Source of the DNA: an uncultured Clostridia bacterium
Lineage (GTDB): Bacteria > Bacillota > Clostridia > Oscillospirales > Acutalibacteraceae
Direction of reading: 5' to 3'
DNA length: 58,540 nt
NCBI GenBank assembly: GCA_945863885.1
Contig: CAMAZY010000017.1
Span: forward strand, 1-58,540
Below are positions 43,905 to 51,587 of the stretch, in pieces. The translations under genes were made by a program, and so were the position numbers. Position 1 is the first letter of the stretch. Each line of letters opens with the position of its first letter. The notes below the pieces were generated by a model, which searched no databases, was not told the origin of the DNA, and saw only the letters and a program-made list of their open reading frames with translations.

Positions 43905-44799
43905 GCTTATTCCCCCTTTCCTTTGTGACAACCGTCTGAATGACCGTCAGTATCATGACAAAGAACGCAAATACAATGGCCATTGTGGAAGCAAGACCGA
44001 TTTCCCAGTTCACCGTACCTGTTTCGTATATGTCGTAAACCATGGTGTAGGTTGAGTGGGACGGTCCGCCGCCCGTCATAATCATCGGCTGAACGAGCAT
44101 ACGGAACGCGCCGATTGTAATTGTGATAAATACAAAGATGCAAAGAGGCTTCAGTTCCGGCAAGGTAATGTCCTTAAACTTTTTCCAGCCGCTTGCGTGA
44201 TCCATCTCAGCCGCTTCATAAAGTGCAGGATTGATTGCCTGCAAGCCACCGAGGAAAATAATCATCTGATAGCCCATGCCCTGCCAGGAGCTCATAATGG
44301 CAATGGACGGGAGAGCCTGCGATGCGCTGTTGATAAACGGCTGAGGAGCAATTCCGAAATTGCCGAGAATGGAGTTTAAAATGCCCTCGGGGCTGAAAAT
44401 CTGAATCCACAAGGTCGAAACAACGGCAAGCGACATGACGACGGGTACAAAAAACGCTACCTTAAAGTACTTTTTGCAGTACGTCACCTTGTTGATTAAA
44501 AGCGCCAGACCCAAAGCGCCCAAGCCCTGAAGCGGTACGATAATCAGCACAAACCGAACCGTGTTTCCGAATGCCTGTCTGAAGTCTTCGTCACGAAAAA
44601 TCTGAAAATAGTTTTCAAGCCCGACAAAGTGGGTAATTTCGGGATTGAGTGCAAAAAAGTCCGTGAAGCTGAATATCAGCGTCAGAATCATCGGAATGAA
44701 CAGAAATACCGTCAGCAGTACAAGCGCAGGACCGAAAAACGCCATTCCAAGAAGCGATTCCGACTTCTTTTTCTTTTTAACAGTTAGCTCTTTATTCAT
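43876..44799 (-). CDS. Sugar ABC transporter permease (MalF type)
   Basis: A 307-residue permease with about six helices and the EAA loop LYEAAEMDHASGWKKFKDI. The lysine-rich ends (TVKKKKKSE and ADKKKKDK) are cytoplasmic. It overlaps the solute-binding protein gene by eight bases, so translation is coupled. Confidence 0.92.
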   Translation of the reverse strand: MNKELTVKKKKKSESLLGMAFFGPALVLLTVFLFIPMILTLIFSFTDFFALNPEITHFVGLENYFQIFRDEDFRQAFGNTVRFVLIIVPLQGLGALGLALLINKVTYCKKYFKVAFFVPVVMSLAVVSTLWIQIFSPEGILNSILGNFGIAPQPFINSASQALPSIAIMSSWQGMGYQMIIFLGGLQAINPALYEAAEMDHASGWKKFKDITLPELKPLCIFVFITITIGAFRMLVQPMIMTGGGPSHSTYTMVYDIYETGTVNWEIGLASTMAIVFAFFVMILTVIQTVVTKERGNKHADKKKKDK

Positions 44800-46123
44800 T
44801 GTCGTATGTGTAACGCTTCAGCTTTGCGTTAATCCTTTCTACAGATTTATTCAGCTCCGACTGAATATCAAGTCCTGAAAGAACACAGTTCTCAAGAGTT
44901 TGCTGAAAAGAGGTGCTGACCTGCGGATAAACAGGTGTTTTCGGTCTCGGATGACCGTATTTGCTAAGCTGATAGTAAAGTGCCTTGAAATTTTCGTCCG
45001 TCTGAAAAATATCGTTTTCCTCGAACGCCTTATAGGTCGACGGCAGACTTTTTGTTTTTTGGCAAAGCAGGGAGCCGCTCTCCGCACCGCTCATCCACTT
45101 GACAAGCTCGGTTGCCCCTTCAATATTTTCTGTTTTTGAGGTTGCTGCAAATGCCCATGAGCCGGTCGGTGTATAGCGTTCGCCGTTCCAGTCATCGCCG
45201 ACGATGTAGGGTGCAACACCGAGGTCAATATCCGGATAGCTCGTGTAAATCGTATTGACCTCCCATGCACCGTCAAACTTAAAGGCGGCTCTTCCGCTTT
45301 CGAACAGCTTATCGACCGGCACCGCCGACATATAGCCCTTGTCAAGAAGCGTTCTGAAGTATTCGACGGTTTCTTTATTTTTTTCTGAGTTAAACACGCC
45401 GTCAGCAACAAGCCCCGTTTCGTCAATCATATCGCCGCCGTTTGACCAGAAGAACGGCGCATAATAATAGATCGTTGCCTCGCCTACGGGGAAGGTCATA
45501 TCAAGCGCATATCCGCTTTTCTTTTCAACAACGGGCTTGACTTTTTCAAGAACCTCCAAAAACTCGGTGAAGGTCCAGGGATCGTCAGCCTCGGGAACGG
45601 TCACACCCGCACTTTTCAGAATATCCTTGTTATAATAGAGTCCGACGCTTGATTCCATCGCGCCGAGAGCATAAAGCTTCCCGTTATATGTACCCTGATC
45701 AAGAATAGACTCAAGATATTCACTGCGTTCGGATTCGGTAAGCGGTGCAAGCGGCTGAATGATATTGTTCACCGCATATGCCGCAATGTTCGGACCGTCT
45801 ACGGTAATGACATCAGGCAAACCGCCCGACATCACCGAAGCGTTGATTTTGTCGGAATAGCCGCCTCCGCTGTCGTTTCTCGGAATAAACTCAATATCGG
45901 CAAAATATTTTCCGTTGTATGCCTCATTGAATTTGTGAACCGATTCCTTGTAGCACCGTCCCTCGTCGGTATCCTCAATAGTGTGGACCCAGATTGACAG
46001 ATACTCTTCGCCGTCGTCATAGCCTTCAATGTCACCGGGAGACGGGACGGAGGTCTGACATCCTGTTAAGAAACAGGCGGCAGACAGCATCAAGGCTATA
46101 ACGGCTGATAGTTTTCTTCTCAT
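44792..46123 (-). CDS. Sugar ABC transporter solute-binding lipoprotein
   Basis: A ~443-residue extracellular protein with a lipoprotein signal ending in CFLTGCQTS (lipid-modified Cys ~21). The family 1 solute-binding fold shows in PDVITVDGPNIAAYAVN and in KFDGAWEVNTIY. ATG 46123 follows AAAGGAGC. First gene of the seven-gene operon, directly under two LacI-type operators. The ligand is presumably sucrose or a fructo-oligosaccharide, judged from the enzymes downstream. Confidence 0.92.
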   Translation of the reverse strand: MRRKLSAVIALMLSAACFLTGCQTSVPSPGDIEGYDDGEEYLSIWVHTIEDTDEGRCYKESVHKFNEAYNGKYFADIEFIPRNDSGGGYSDKINASVMSGGLPDVITVDGPNIAAYAVNNIIQPLAPLTESERSEYLESILDQGTYNGKLYALGAMESSVGLYYNKDILKSAGVTVPEADDPWTFTEFLEVLEKVKPVVEKKSGYALDMTFPVGEATIYYYAPFFWSNGGDMIDETGLVADGVFNSEKNKETVEYFRTLLDKGYMSAVPVDKLFESGRAAFKFDGAWEVNTIYTSYPDIDLGVAPYIVGDDWNGERYTPTGSWAFAATSKTENIEGATELVKWMSGAESGSLLCQKTKSLPSTYKAFEENDIFQTDENFKALYYQLSKYGHPRPKTPVYPQVSTSFQQTLENCVLSGLDIQSELNKSVERINAKLKRYTYDNE

Positions 46124-46169
46124 CAAAAAGCTCCTTTCAAGTAAAATTTCTGCTTGCGTAACCGATTAA

Positions 46170-46181
46170 GTAACCGGTTAC
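46170..46181. promoter_or_regulatory. LacI-type operator GTAACCGGTTAC
   Basis: A perfect 12-base palindrome just downstream of the -10 box of the minus-strand operon promoter, as expected for repression. A near copy is at 46253-46264. Confidence 0.8.
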
Positions 46182-46192
46182 TTTACAAGCTA

Positions 46193-46221
46193 ATAATACT
46201 CCCTGAATGGAAGCTTGTCAA
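46193..46221 (-). promoter_or_regulatory. Promoter of the sugar ABC/GH32 operon
   Basis: Minus strand TTGACA (46216-46221) and TATTAT (46193-46198) with a 17-base spacer. Confidence 0.85.
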
Positions 46222-46240
46222 TAGGTTTCGGTAAAAAAAA

Positions 46241-46264
46241 ATAACCGATTCCGTAACCGGTTAT
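46241..46264. promoter_or_regulatory. Second LacI-type operator
   Basis: GTAACCGGTTAT (46253-46264) lies within a larger inverted repeat ATAACCG...CGGTTAT starting at 46241. It sits just upstream of the lacI -35 box. It could give autoregulation or pair with the first operator about seven to eight helical turns away. Confidence 0.7.
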
Positions 46265-46271
46265 TTTTTAC

Positions 46272-46300
46272 TTGATTTTTTGGTCTTAAGTTGCTATACT
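46272..46300 (+). promoter_or_regulatory. Promoter of the LacI regulator gene
   Basis: TTGATT (46272-46277) and TATACT (46295-46300) with a 17-base spacer. Confidence 0.75.
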
Positions 46301-46328
46301 GAATCCACACAGAATGGGGGCATTAAAG

Positions 46329-47354
46329 TTGAAACAGAAAAAGGTCACCTTTGACGACATCGCAAAATATACAGGCTTTTCAAAAACTACCATTTCACGG
46401 TATTTTAACAATCCCGACTCGCTCACTCTTGAAAATCAGGAAAAAATAGCGGCGGCACTGTCTGCGCTCAACTACCATGAAAACAAGCTGGCTAAGGTTC
46501 TTGCAAACGGCAAAAGCGAGTTTGTGGGGATTATTGTCCCGAACCTTTATATGCACTACTACTCCGAAATGCTCAACCGGATTCTTTCAAGCTATGAGCA
46601 ATACGGCTATAAATTCCTTGTCTTTGTCAGCACCGGTCGGAAAGAAGAAGAGAGAAAATATTTAAAGGAGCTTCTGGCGTATAACATTGAGGGAATGATC
46701 ATACTCAGTCATACCATACCCTCAAAGGAGCTGGCATCTTATAACATACCGATAGTAACGATTGAGCGTGAGGATCAATATGTATCAAGCGTGAATACCG
46801 ATAACTACATGGGTGCGGTTCAGGCAACAAGCCTGCTGATCAAAAACAAATGCGATATCCTTATCCATATTAACTCCGAGTTTCCGTCCGACATTCCGGC
46901 ATACGGGAGAATAAAGGGCTTTCTTGACATCTGCGAAAAAGAAAATATCCGGCACGAGTTGATTTTAACGGATCCTGGCAACACCTACAAGGAAAACTAT
47001 GACTGCATTCTTTCGCTTCTTCAGGATATCAAAAAGAAGTATCCGAACATGAAAAAAGGACTTTTTATGGCGAACGATACCCACGCAAATGTTCTGCTGA
47101 ACATCATCGTCAGAGAGTACGGAACTCTGCCTGACGAATTCCGGATTGTGGGCTTTGACAACTCGCCTATTGCAAGCGAGGCCATCATACCGATCAGCAC
47201 AGTCGGACAGCAGATTGAAAAAATAGCCGCCGAAGCGGTGGAGTTGCTTGTAGAACAAATGAACGAGAGAAAAAAAAGAAAGCCCTCGCCTCAAAAGGGG
47301 ATTACCCATAAAAAAGTGACGCCGATACTGATCCGCCGGGACACGACGGACTGA
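46329..47354 (+). CDS. LacI-family transcriptional regulator
   Basis: A ~341-residue repressor. Its N-terminal helix-turn-helix is VTFDDIAKYTGFSKTTISRY followed by a hinge helix, then a periplasmic-binding-like effector domain (FVGIIVPNLYMHYYSEML; FRIVGFDNSP). TTG 46329 is preferred: GGGGG lies eight bases upstream. An ATG at 46314 is possible but has no ribosome site. It is divergent from the ABC/GH32 operon with two operators between them, so it very likely represses that operon and is relieved by the sugar. Confidence 0.92.
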   Translation: MKQKKVTFDDIAKYTGFSKTTISRYFNNPDSLTLENQEKIAAALSALNYHENKLAKVLANGKSEFVGIIVPNLYMHYYSEMLNRILSSYEQYGYKFLVFVSTGRKEEERKYLKELLAYNIEGMIILSHTIPSKELASYNIPIVTIEREDQYVSSVNTDNYMGAVQATSLLIKNKCDILIHINSEFPSDIPAYGRIKGFLDICEKENIRHELILTDPGNTYKENYDCILSLLQDIKKKYPNMKKGLFMANDTHANVLLNIIVREYGTLPDEFRIVGFDNSPIASEAIIPISTVGQQIEKIAAEAVELLVEQMNERKKRKPSPQKGITHKKVTPILIRRDTTD

Positions 47355-47429
47355 GGCCGGCAAAGGGGATTGTCGCACGTAACCCCCAAAACAAACCCTC
47401 AACTACCCAAGAAGACCAAACCGGTCTAA

Positions 47430-47603
47430 GGAACCTCTGAATAAATCACAGCATAGGCTTTGATGCACAGCTACCTTGCATATTTTCCGCCGGAACAGGA
47501 CAAAAACTGCTTGAAGTTCGACAGGATTCCTGCGCAGCTTTTGCATTTTTCTGACGAAAAAATTGACGGCGTAATCTGTACATCAGATTGAATCAGAGCT
47601 TCC
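47430..47603 (+). repeat. MITE copy A (174 bp)
   Basis: Terminal inverted repeats GGAACCTCTGAATAAATC and (on the other strand) GGAAGCTCTGATTCAATC. The internal sequence matches copies B and C. It encodes no protein. Flanks are CTAA on the left and TTAG on the right, not identical. Confidence 0.88.
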
Positions 47604-47849
47604 TTAGATTTATTTTTTTACCGTTTTATCAACGTGTTTTATATACGAATCCGTGTAGAATCTTTTCTTCAAAGCAAAGCACCTCACAAAATTAAACAAG
47701 CATATTGAACACAATTTCCTTTAATTTGTTAAACCTTACAAAATCCTTACGCGGTTCATTTATATGATAAACAATAAGCCGTAAGCGTAAAATCGTCGAC
47801 CTGGAATATGCGATACATTTTACGTAAAAGCATATTTGTATAATACTTG
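47604..47849. other. AT-rich stretch, nothing recognised
   Basis: No gene, tRNA or clear promoter. It ends at the right 718-bp repeat. If that repeat arose by integration, this stretch would have been next to the repeat in the incoming DNA. Confidence 0.5.
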
Positions 47850-48000
47850 TTCAGCAGCGATTCGACCTCCAACATGAAGAATCAAAATGTAAAAGACCTT
47901 TTGAATTCGGAGCTTCAGTATGCATTCGAAATCTCGAATGCGGTGCTGAAATCTTCGGTCGGTGTTACCAAGCGTGACCTTGGCTTTACTTCGTACAAAT
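47850..48000 (+). pseudogene. 3' fragment of the secreted BspA/Big2 protein gene
   Basis: Fifty codons (SSDSTSNMKNQNVKDLL..., LGFTSYK) match the end of the gene at 29602. No start, signal or upstream domain is present, and the stop codon is lost (TAA changed to TAT), so the frame runs on. Dead fragment within the right repeat. Confidence 0.88.
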
Positions 48001-48019
48001 ATTCAGAAATAACGAAAAG

Positions 48020-48043
48020 ACCCGTCGGCTTTTGTCGGCGGGT
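48020..48043. terminator. Convergent terminator (right repeat copy)
   Basis: ACCCGTCGGC/GTCGGCGGGT stem with a short loop, counterpart of 31801-31827. Confidence 0.7.
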
Positions 48044-48049
48044 TGCTGT

Positions 48050-48745
48050 TTATATTCGGGCTAACGCTTCTTTTGCCTCTTGTATAGCCTTTTCTTTGGT
48101 GTCATAAATTCCGGACGGAACAACGTCGCTTGCCGGCGCCCAATAATATTTACCGAAATAGTCGTCAAAGTAAGATTTCATGACGGTATAGGTATAAGTG
48201 TTGCGCTTTTTTAAAATCATGATATAGCATCTGTCGCTGATATCAATTGTTTCAATCGCATCGGGATCAATGGATTCCGGTGCTCGGGTTGTAAACGGCG
48301 GGTTATGATGCGGCTTGCTCAAAGGGGTATGCTTCGTGGTCAATACATCACGGATTGTCATATCTTTTAGTCCGAAAGACCGGAACTTATGTTTCCACGT
48401 TTGCGCCTGACCGCAGTTTTTCAGAATGATACTGCCGTTTTCATATTCATACATACCCGCCCGGTTCTTATAATCGCCCTCAATCTGTACTGCGCCGATG
48501 TAGTGAAGCCTATAAGAGGGCAGCAGCTGCACATCCGAAAACCATGCAACGGTGTACAGGGGAGAGGAGAGAACATCTTCGATTGTTACCGTCTTTGCAG
48601 AGCCGACGAGTTGCTCGGACAGCGCAATCAGATAACAGCCGGCTTGCTTACATAAAAAAACAAGCCCGAATGTCTTGCCGAGAGATTTATAACGATAAAC
48701 TCCGCCGGCTTTATACTCTTTTTTGTTTTTGAAAATCGCACTCAT
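48050..48745 (-). CDS. Unknown protein, intact version of the KdpD-fused tail
   Basis: A 231-residue protein with no signal peptide. N-terminal ~60 residues (YKAGGVYRYKSLGKTFGLVF) look like a small beta-barrel; the C-terminal ~170 are almost identical to the tail fused to KdpD at 31833. The segment YYWAPASDVVPSGIYDTKEK and after suggests a KOW-like or substrate-binding fold, but no family is recognised. ATG 48745 follows AAGGAGC. It may form an operon with the two small genes upstream (49391, 49854). An immunity-type or stress role is only speculation. Confidence 0.75.
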   Translation of the reverse strand: MSAIFKNKKEYKAGGVYRYKSLGKTFGLVFLCKQAGCYLIALSEQLVGSAKTVTIEDVLSSPLYTVAWFSDVQLLPSYRLHYIGAVQIEGDYKNRAGMYEYENGSIILKNCGQAQTWKHKFRSFGLKDMTIRDVLTTKHTPLSKPHHNPPFTTRAPESIDPDAIETIDISDRCYIMILKKRNTYTYTVMKSYFDDYFGKYYWAPASDVVPSGIYDTKEKAIQEAKEALARI

Positions 48746-48848
48746 TGATTTGCTCCTTGATTCGTTAACACAAAATGCTCAAAAATCGGTTCCTGTATGG
48801 CGGCGGATATCTCTTTTAAGGGGGCTTGAGGAGAGTTATGCCGAACGG

Positions 48849-49391
48849 TTATTTTATTATGCACTTGTAAGAATTCCAATCGTATATTTCATACTGCGTT
48901 TTCGATTGAAAGATTTTTGCAAACAGCCCTTTTTTTCTTTGGATTCGCCGGATTGCTTTTTGATATCCGGGTTCACCGAAGGTATCATCGCTGTCATCGC
49001 TTCTGTCGAAGCCGGCGTCACCGAGCCAACGCTTGTTTTTGATATCGTTGGCAACAATAACCGCTGTTTTTCCCTGCATGATATTCGAAATACGTTCAAG
49101 CAAACCGGACTCAAGTATTTCTTCAGAATAATCGAACATTTCATACGAAAACTCACCGAACCACAGTTCCTCAAAACGAAACCCATCATCGGCTTCATTG
49201 AACTGCAGTTCAATATCTTTCTTACCGTTATTGCTTTTTATGATGATGGCGATGACCTTGCAGGGCTTTGCTTTTTTTGTATAAGGGAACAGCATCGTGT
49301 GATGCCAATATTCTTCTTCACTTTTATATTCGCGTTTTTCATACGGAATACTTTGTTCGTTTAACAATTCTTTTGCGTCTGATAAAGTCAT
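48849..49391 (-). CDS. Unknown cytoplasmic protein
   Basis: A 180-residue acidic protein with no signal peptide or transmembrane helix. Conserved-looking segments are KAKPCKVIAIIIKSNNGKKD and FEELWFGEFSYEMFDYSEE; the C-terminus carries an amphipathic KKGLFAKIFQSKTQYEIYDW. ATG 49391 follows GAGGTGA. It resembles the small uncharacterised proteins found next to contact-toxin immunity genes, but no family can be assigned. Confidence 0.65.
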   Translation of the reverse strand: MTLSDAKELLNEQSIPYEKREYKSEEEYWHHTMLFPYTKKAKPCKVIAIIIKSNNGKKDIELQFNEADDGFRFEELWFGEFSYEMFDYSEEILESGLLERISNIMQGKTAVIVANDIKNKRWLGDAGFDRSDDSDDTFGEPGYQKAIRRIQRKKGLFAKIFQSKTQYEIYDWNSYKCIIK

Positions 49392-49422
49392 AGAATCACC
49401 TCATAATGTTAAGGGTGCTGAA

Positions 49423-49854
49423 TCAAAGACCGAATTCTAAAAACGGAATGACGGCGGCGTTCAGCTTTTTTACGATGAACCCATTAAGCTTATACGGAAT
49501 AAGGCTTTGCATACCGATCAATTCTGCTTGCTGTAACTTTAAGATAGAGAAACCGTCATATTCCTGAATCTGATAATAGTATTTTCGGTGAGAATCACAA
49601 TCCGAGAAAACAATTACCGTGTTTTCAAAATCAAAAGTACAGGACAAATCGTCCGTATCGTCCGATACGCTTAACGAGTTGATAATATCTGCACTTGATA
49701 AATTGACCTGATAGACAAATTTTTTCATCTGAGAATCATAGTTGATAATACCGTTGGTTACACTTTTGTGTTTTTTGTATATGGGTATAATGTTTCCTAA
49801 AATCAGGGGGATAAGGATTACAAAAAGGAATATGGCAAAAAATAAAAATTTCAT
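49423..49854 (-). CDS. Unknown membrane-anchored protein
   Basis: A 143-residue protein with a strong N-terminal hydrophobic helix (FLFFAIFLFVILIPLILG, ~3-20) and a soluble outer or inner domain of ~120 residues. ATG 49854 follows AGGAGGAATC. It has its own promoter at 49876-49904 and could lead an operon with 48849 and 48050. No family is recognised. Confidence 0.65.
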   Translation of the reverse strand: MKFLFFAIFLFVILIPLILGNIIPIYKKHKSVTNGIINYDSQMKKFVYQVNLSSADIINSLSVSDDTDDLSCTFDFENTVIVFSDCDSHRKYYYQIQEYDGFSILKLQQAELIGMQSLIPYKLNGFIVKKLNAAVIPFLEFGL

Positions 49855-49867
49855 TCAGATTCCTCCT

Positions 49868-49904
49868 TTTCTATGATTATATCATAGAAAGGAAACAACC
49901 GCAA
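49868..49904 (-). promoter_or_regulatory. Promoter with perfect 10-bp inverted repeat
   Basis: Minus strand TTGCGG (49899-49904) and TATAAT (49876-49881), 17-base spacer. The -10 box sits in TTTCTATGAT/ATCATAGAAA (49868-49877, 49881-49890), a good operator candidate. Confidence 0.6.
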
Positions 49905-49928
49905 CCTTGTATCGGGATTGCGGTTGTT
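49894..49928. terminator. Hairpin AACAACCGCAA/TTGCGGTTGTT
   Basis: A perfect 11-bp stem with a 13-base loop, then CTTT. Overlaps the -35 box of the minus-strand promoter. Confidence 0.6.
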
Positions 49929-49988
49929 CTTTGGCAAATAACGCTAATTTTAATAGAAACTCGTTAAGGGGTGCATTTTGAGGTTCAG

Positions 49989-50021
49989 AGGGGGTGCAGT
50001 TTCTGAGCAGTTGCACCCCCT
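49989..50021. other. Hairpin AGGGGGTGCA/TGCACCCCCT
   Basis: A 10-bp perfect stem with a 13-base loop in the gene-free stretch downstream of the recombinase remnant. AGGGG-TGCA is also present as a near copy at ~49969. Role unknown. Confidence 0.5.
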
Positions 50022-50101
50022 TACTAACAATACCGAAAAATCATTTCTTGCATTGAAAAAGACCACAGGCGTTATAACCTACGGCCATATTGCTTTTCGC
50101 C

Positions 50102-50546
50102 TTATGCATCAATCTCCGTTCCGCCTTGAAATTTGAATGTCAGCCTTCCATCGGCATGGACGGTCACCGTATCGACCACGGACAGCCAGAGTTTTTCATC
50201 AAACTCAGAAAGTGCATCAAGTTCCTGTACCTCAAACATGGACGCTCCGATGGCTTCTGCCTGTGCTTCCCGTTCTGCCTTTGTGATACGGAGCCGCTCA
50301 AGCTGCGCCTTGGCTTTTTCGTACCGTTCAACAAATCCGTTGTACCGGGCAGCGTATTCGATTTGGTTTTGTGCTGTCTGTGAGTTTTCGGCAATGCAGC
50401 GTTTTGTCAGTTCGGTCACCACAGAGATTTCTTCAAGCAAACTTTCGATTTCTGCATCAATGCCGGTACAATCGCTCAGCGTAGTCTGAATCAAGCGGCA
50501 ATCATCGAGGATGCTGTCTTTGTTGTCAAGAATTGCATTAAAGGCA
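50102..50546 (-). pseudogene. C-terminal fragment of a large serine recombinase
   Basis: The minus-strand frame reads [20 protein letters not shown], a coiled-coil helix region (EYAARYNGFVERYEKAKAQL) and the typical recombinase ending FDEKLWLSVVDTVTVHADGR. That matches the zinc-ribbon/coiled-coil C-terminal domain of TnpX-like recombinases from conjugative transposons. The catalytic resolvase domain is absent: at ~50546 the sequence changes into an IS5-family fragment on the other strand. Confidence 0.85.
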
Positions 50547-50550
50547 ACAA

Positions 50551-51138
50551 GAAACCATCATCAATGCTCCCAGTTCAACCAAGAATGCAGACAAAGCCCG
50601 TGATCCGGAAATGCACCAGACAAAAAAAGGAAATGAGTGGAAATTCGGGATGAAATGCCACATCGGCGTGGATGCCGGCAGCGGTTTGGTTCACACGATC
50701 ACCGTCACAGCAGCAAATGAGCATGACATCACACAGACAGCGAAGCTACTCCGAGAAGATGACGAGGTAGTATAGGGGGATTCCGGCTATCTTGGTGTCC
50801 AAAAGCGTCCCGAGATCACAAACAACGAGCATTTTTCAAAGATTGATTTCCGCATTAACCGCCGCCCCGGCAGTCTCTCCAAGGTCAGTGACAACGCTAT
50901 TGACTGGGAACGCCATATCGAAAACCGCAAATCCTCGGTACGCTGCAAAGTGGAGCACGCATTTCGGATCATCAAGTGTCAGTTCGGCTACAAGAAAACG
51001 GTGTATCGCGGATTGATGAAAAATGAGAATCGGCTATACGCCATGTTCGCCTGTGCCAATTTATACGCCCTTGCCATCGCCGGGCGAAAACTTTCCACAT
51101 CTTGGGAACCTCTGATTAAATCACAGCATACACTTTGA
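50551..51138 (+). pseudogene. IS5-family transposase, 5'-truncated with an internal stop
   Basis: The frame reads [39 protein letters not shown] and GDSGYLGVQKR, then VEHAFRIIKCQFGYKK: the DDE core of the IS5 group. The N-terminal third is missing, and TAG at 50773-50775 replaces the codon before GDSGY. The natural TGA after GRKLSTS was displaced by MITE B, so the last 11 codons come from the MITE. Non-functional. Confidence 0.9.
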
Positions 51139-51277
51139 TGCACATCTTACTTGCAAATTTTCCGCCAGAACAGCACAAAACCTGCTTGAAATCCGTCAGG
51201 ATTCCTGCGCAGCCTTTGCACAATCTGACGAAAAATTTGACGGCGCAATCTGTGCATCAGATTTAATCAGAGCTTCC
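51105..51277 (+). repeat. MITE copy B (173 bp) nested in the IS5 remnant
   Basis: Inverted ends GGAACCTCTGATTAAATC / GGAAGCTCTGATTAAATC (17 of 18 match), flanked by a direct CTTG duplication (51101-51104 and 51278-51281). Removing it restores the transposase stop codon TGA. Confidence 0.93.
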
Positions 51278-51430
51278 CTTGATATAGGGGTAGTCTGCCC
51301 TTTTTTCGGGGAATGGATCAGAAAAGCGGAGGAATAACGGCTATTTTCCTATGAAATTGCCTTAATCCGGCACAAAAACGGCTGATTCATTGAGTGAGTA
51401 CAGATAAGGGTTATTTATTCAGAGGTTCCC
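51278..51430 (+). mobile_element. 3' end of the IS5 element
   Basis: Noncoding tail after the transposase, ending with the inverted end GGGAACCTCTGAATAAAT (read on the minus strand, 51412-51430). This end matches the MITE ends, so this element or a relative could mobilise the MITEs. Confidence 0.75.
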
Positions 51431-51459
51431 TTGACATTTCCACTGTTTTTGCATATAAT
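51431..51459 (+). promoter_or_regulatory. Perfect consensus promoter at the IS5 edge
   Basis: TTGACA (51431-51436) and TATAAT (51454-51459) with a 17-base spacer. The -35 box starts at the last base of the IS end and is part of the CTTG flank. It should drive the SGNH esterase gene with a ~120-base leader. Confidence 0.85.
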
Positions 51460-51587
51460 GAAGCCATAGAAAGCGAGGGGATGTAATAACACATATCATC
51501 TTATGAGCCGTCTCATTTATCCACTGTTGTGATTCTGTTTTTCAAAGGTATTTTATCATTTTGAAAATTTAAAAGGAGCAATTCGAT

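Larger units (their letters stand above)
47850..48567. repeat. 718-bp direct repeat, right copy
   Basis: Aligns end to end with 31633-32350 in the same orientation, 16.2 kb away. Here the downstream (minus-strand) gene is whole and the upstream (plus-strand) gene is the truncated one, the reverse of the left copy. Confidence 0.9.

Noticed and set aside
47850-48107. Short plus-strand frame starting at the right repeat as a new gene
   Set aside because: It is the tail of the secreted protein gene with a lost stop codon running into noncoding sequence; there is no start signal.
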